From assembly GCA_945872195.1 (NCBI GenBank), contig CAMBZO010000191.1, positions 1 through 5,693 on the forward strand: a stretch of 5,693 nt of DNA. The letters run 5' to 3'. The DNA comes from Akkermansia muciniphila. GTDB lineage: Bacteria > Verrucomicrobiota > Verrucomicrobiia > Limisphaerales > SXTU01. Both the position numbers and the translations under genes were made by a program. The notes beneath the pieces were generated by a model that was not told where the DNA came from, ran no database searches, and saw nothing but the letters and a program-made list of their open reading frames with translations. Positions 4,596-5,693 of the stretch are shown piece after piece (within the stretch, counting starts at the first letter, position 1; each line of letters starts with the position of its first letter).

Positions 4596-5693
4596 TCACA
4601 TCACAAACACGCTCACACTCAACGGCGGAAGGGTGAATCCAGCGGAGAACGGCTGGCCGTGCATCTCGATTTCTTCCGCGTTCACGCCGCCAAGATTACC
4701 TTGGTTGCTGCCGCCGTAGAGCGCGGCGTCACTGTTCAACACCTCGCGCCAGTAGCCGCCGTGCGGCAGGCCGATGCGGTAGTTCGTGCGCAGCTCCGAG
4801 GTGAGGTGCAGCACGACGAGGAGTTGCTGGCCGCCGTCCTGCGTGCGCCGCAGGAAGGAGAAGACGCTATGCTGGCTATCGGAACAGTCCACCCACTGGA
4901 AGCCTTCGAGTTCGTAATCAGCCTCCCACAGCGCGGGGTGGCTGCGGTAGAGCTGGTTGAGGTCGGCTAGGAAGCGTTGCGCGCAAGCGTGCTGCGGGTT
5001 GGCTTCGAGCAGCCACCAGTCGAGCGCGCGGTTCTCGCCCCACTCCTGGCCTTGGCCAAACTCGCCGCCCATGAAGAGCAAGTTCTTGCCGGGGAAAAGC
5101 CATTGGTAGCCGAGCAGAGCGCGGAGGTTCGCGAACTTCTGCCAGTCGTCGCCGGGCATCTTGCCGAGCAGCGAGCACTTGCCGTGGACGACCTCGTCGT
5201 GCGAGAGCGGCAGGATGAAGTTCTCGTTGTGATGGTAGAGCATCGCGAACGTGAGGTCGTGCTGGTGGTGCTGGCGATAGAGGGGGTTGCGGCTGAAGTA
5301 GCGCAACGTGTCGTGCATCCAGCCCATGTTCCACTTGAAGGTGAACCCCAGCCCACCGAGATACGGCGGGCGCGTGACCAGCGGCCACGCGGTGCTTTCC
5401 TCGGCAATCGTCAGGACGCCGGGCGTCTCGGTGTGGACGAGGTGGTTGAACTCGCGCAGGAACTCGATGGCCTCCAGGTTTTCGCGCCCGCCGTATTTAT
5501 TCGGCACCCACTCGGCGGCTTTGCGCGAGTAGTCGAGGTAGAGCATCGAGGCGACGGCGTCCACGCGCAGGCCATCGATGTGGAAGCGTTCGCACCAGAA
5601 GAGCGCGTTCGCGGTCAGGAAGTTGCGGACCTCGTGGCGGCCGAAGTTGAAGATGAGCGTGCCCCAGTCCTGATGCGCGCCCTGGCGCGGGTC
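4596..5693 (-). CDS. glgB: 1,4-alpha-glucan (glycogen) branching enzyme, C-terminal part (cut by right window edge)
   Basis: GlgB, a GH13 enzyme, cuts alpha-1,4-glucan chains and rejoins them as alpha-1,6 branches during glycogen synthesis in the cytoplasm. The visible 365 residues cover the second half of the catalytic barrel and the C-terminal beta domain. The nucleophile Asp45 of the fragment lies in GLRVDAVASM, the acid/base Glu98 in TIAEEST, and the third carboxylate Asp166 in LSHDEVVHGK. Spacings of 53 and 121 residues equal those of E. coli Asp405, Glu458 and Asp526. Other family landmarks are NKYGGRENLEAIEFLR, KWNMGWMHDTLRYF, GKMPGDDWQKFANLRALLGY and LLFMGGEFGQGQEW. The beta domain follows from about residue 260 and ends in LPPLSVSVFVM. 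E. coli GlgB has 728 residues, so about half, including the N-terminal CBM48 region, lies off the right edge, and the promoter cannot be seen. The frame is open to the edge and intact. Confidence 0.98.
   Translation of the reverse strand, partial: DPRQGAHQDWGTLIFNFGRHEVRNFLTANALFWCERFHIDGLRVDAVASMLYLDYSRKAAEWVPNKYGGRENLEAIEFLREFNHLVHTETPGVLTIAEESTAWPLVTRPPYLGGLGFTFKWNMGWMHDTLRYFSRNPLYRQHHQHDLTFAMLYHHNENFILPLSHDEVVHGKCSLLGKMPGDDWQKFANLRALLGYQWLFPGKNLLFMGGEFGQGQEWGENRALDWWLLEANPQHACAQRFLADLNQLYRSHPALWEADYELEGFQWVDCSDSQHSVFSFLRRTQDGGQQLLVVLHLTSELRTNYRIGLPHGGYWREVLNSDAALYGGSNQGNLGGVNAEEIEMHGQPFSAGFTLPPLSVSVFVM

Noticed and set aside
4545..4970. 141-codon plus-strand open frame over the end of glgB
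   Set aside because: It is antisense to the conserved GlgB C-terminus and has no motif or promoter support.

Overview
The window is GC-rich bacterial DNA with tightly packed genes and no RNA genes, CRISPR arrays or insertion sequences that I can see. Secreted sulfatase and esterase genes, a glycogen branching enzyme, a DUF4149-type membrane protein and the absence of Shine-Dalgarno sequences at every visible start fit a member of the Verrucomicrobiota/Planctomycetota group, more likely Verrucomicrobiota. This is inferred from gene content only; there is no marker gene for taxonomy.

Layout. (1) Positions 1-416, minus strand: the N-terminal 138 codons of anthranilate phosphoribosyltransferase (TrpD, tryptophan synthesis), with a GTG start and running off the left edge. 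(2) 417-583: a divergent intergenic space with a trpD promoter candidate and a degenerate 10-bp tandem motif just before the next gene. (3) 584-2925, plus strand: two exported hydrolases, a PF00756-type alpha/beta-hydrolase esterase and a formylglycine (Cys-type) sulfatase, joined by an ATGA overlap. (4) 2980-3531, plus strand: a four-helix DUF4149/TMEM205-like membrane protein with a GTG start and a promoter-like sequence placed so that the transcript would begin at the start codon. (5) 3639-4448, plus strand: a TIM-barrel sugar isomerase/epimerase with a complete ketose-3-epimerase-type metal site. (6) 4449-4595: a short convergent intergenic space with a split inverted repeat. (7) 4596-5693, minus strand: the C-terminal 365 residues of the glycogen branching enzyme GlgB, running off the right edge.

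How they may work together. The esterase and sulfatase are probably co-transcribed and translationally coupled. Together they look like a small module for removing ester-linked and sulfate substituents outside the cytoplasm. The epimerase could act on sugars or sugar acids, but nothing ties it to the pair beyond proximity and strand. TrpD and GlgB are housekeeping genes on the opposite strand. I found no clear sign of a novel system. The more interesting signals concern gene starts: no Shine-Dalgarno at any of five starts, and two GTG genes whose -10-like hexamers sit exactly 6 nt upstream of the start codon, which suggests leaderless mRNAs.
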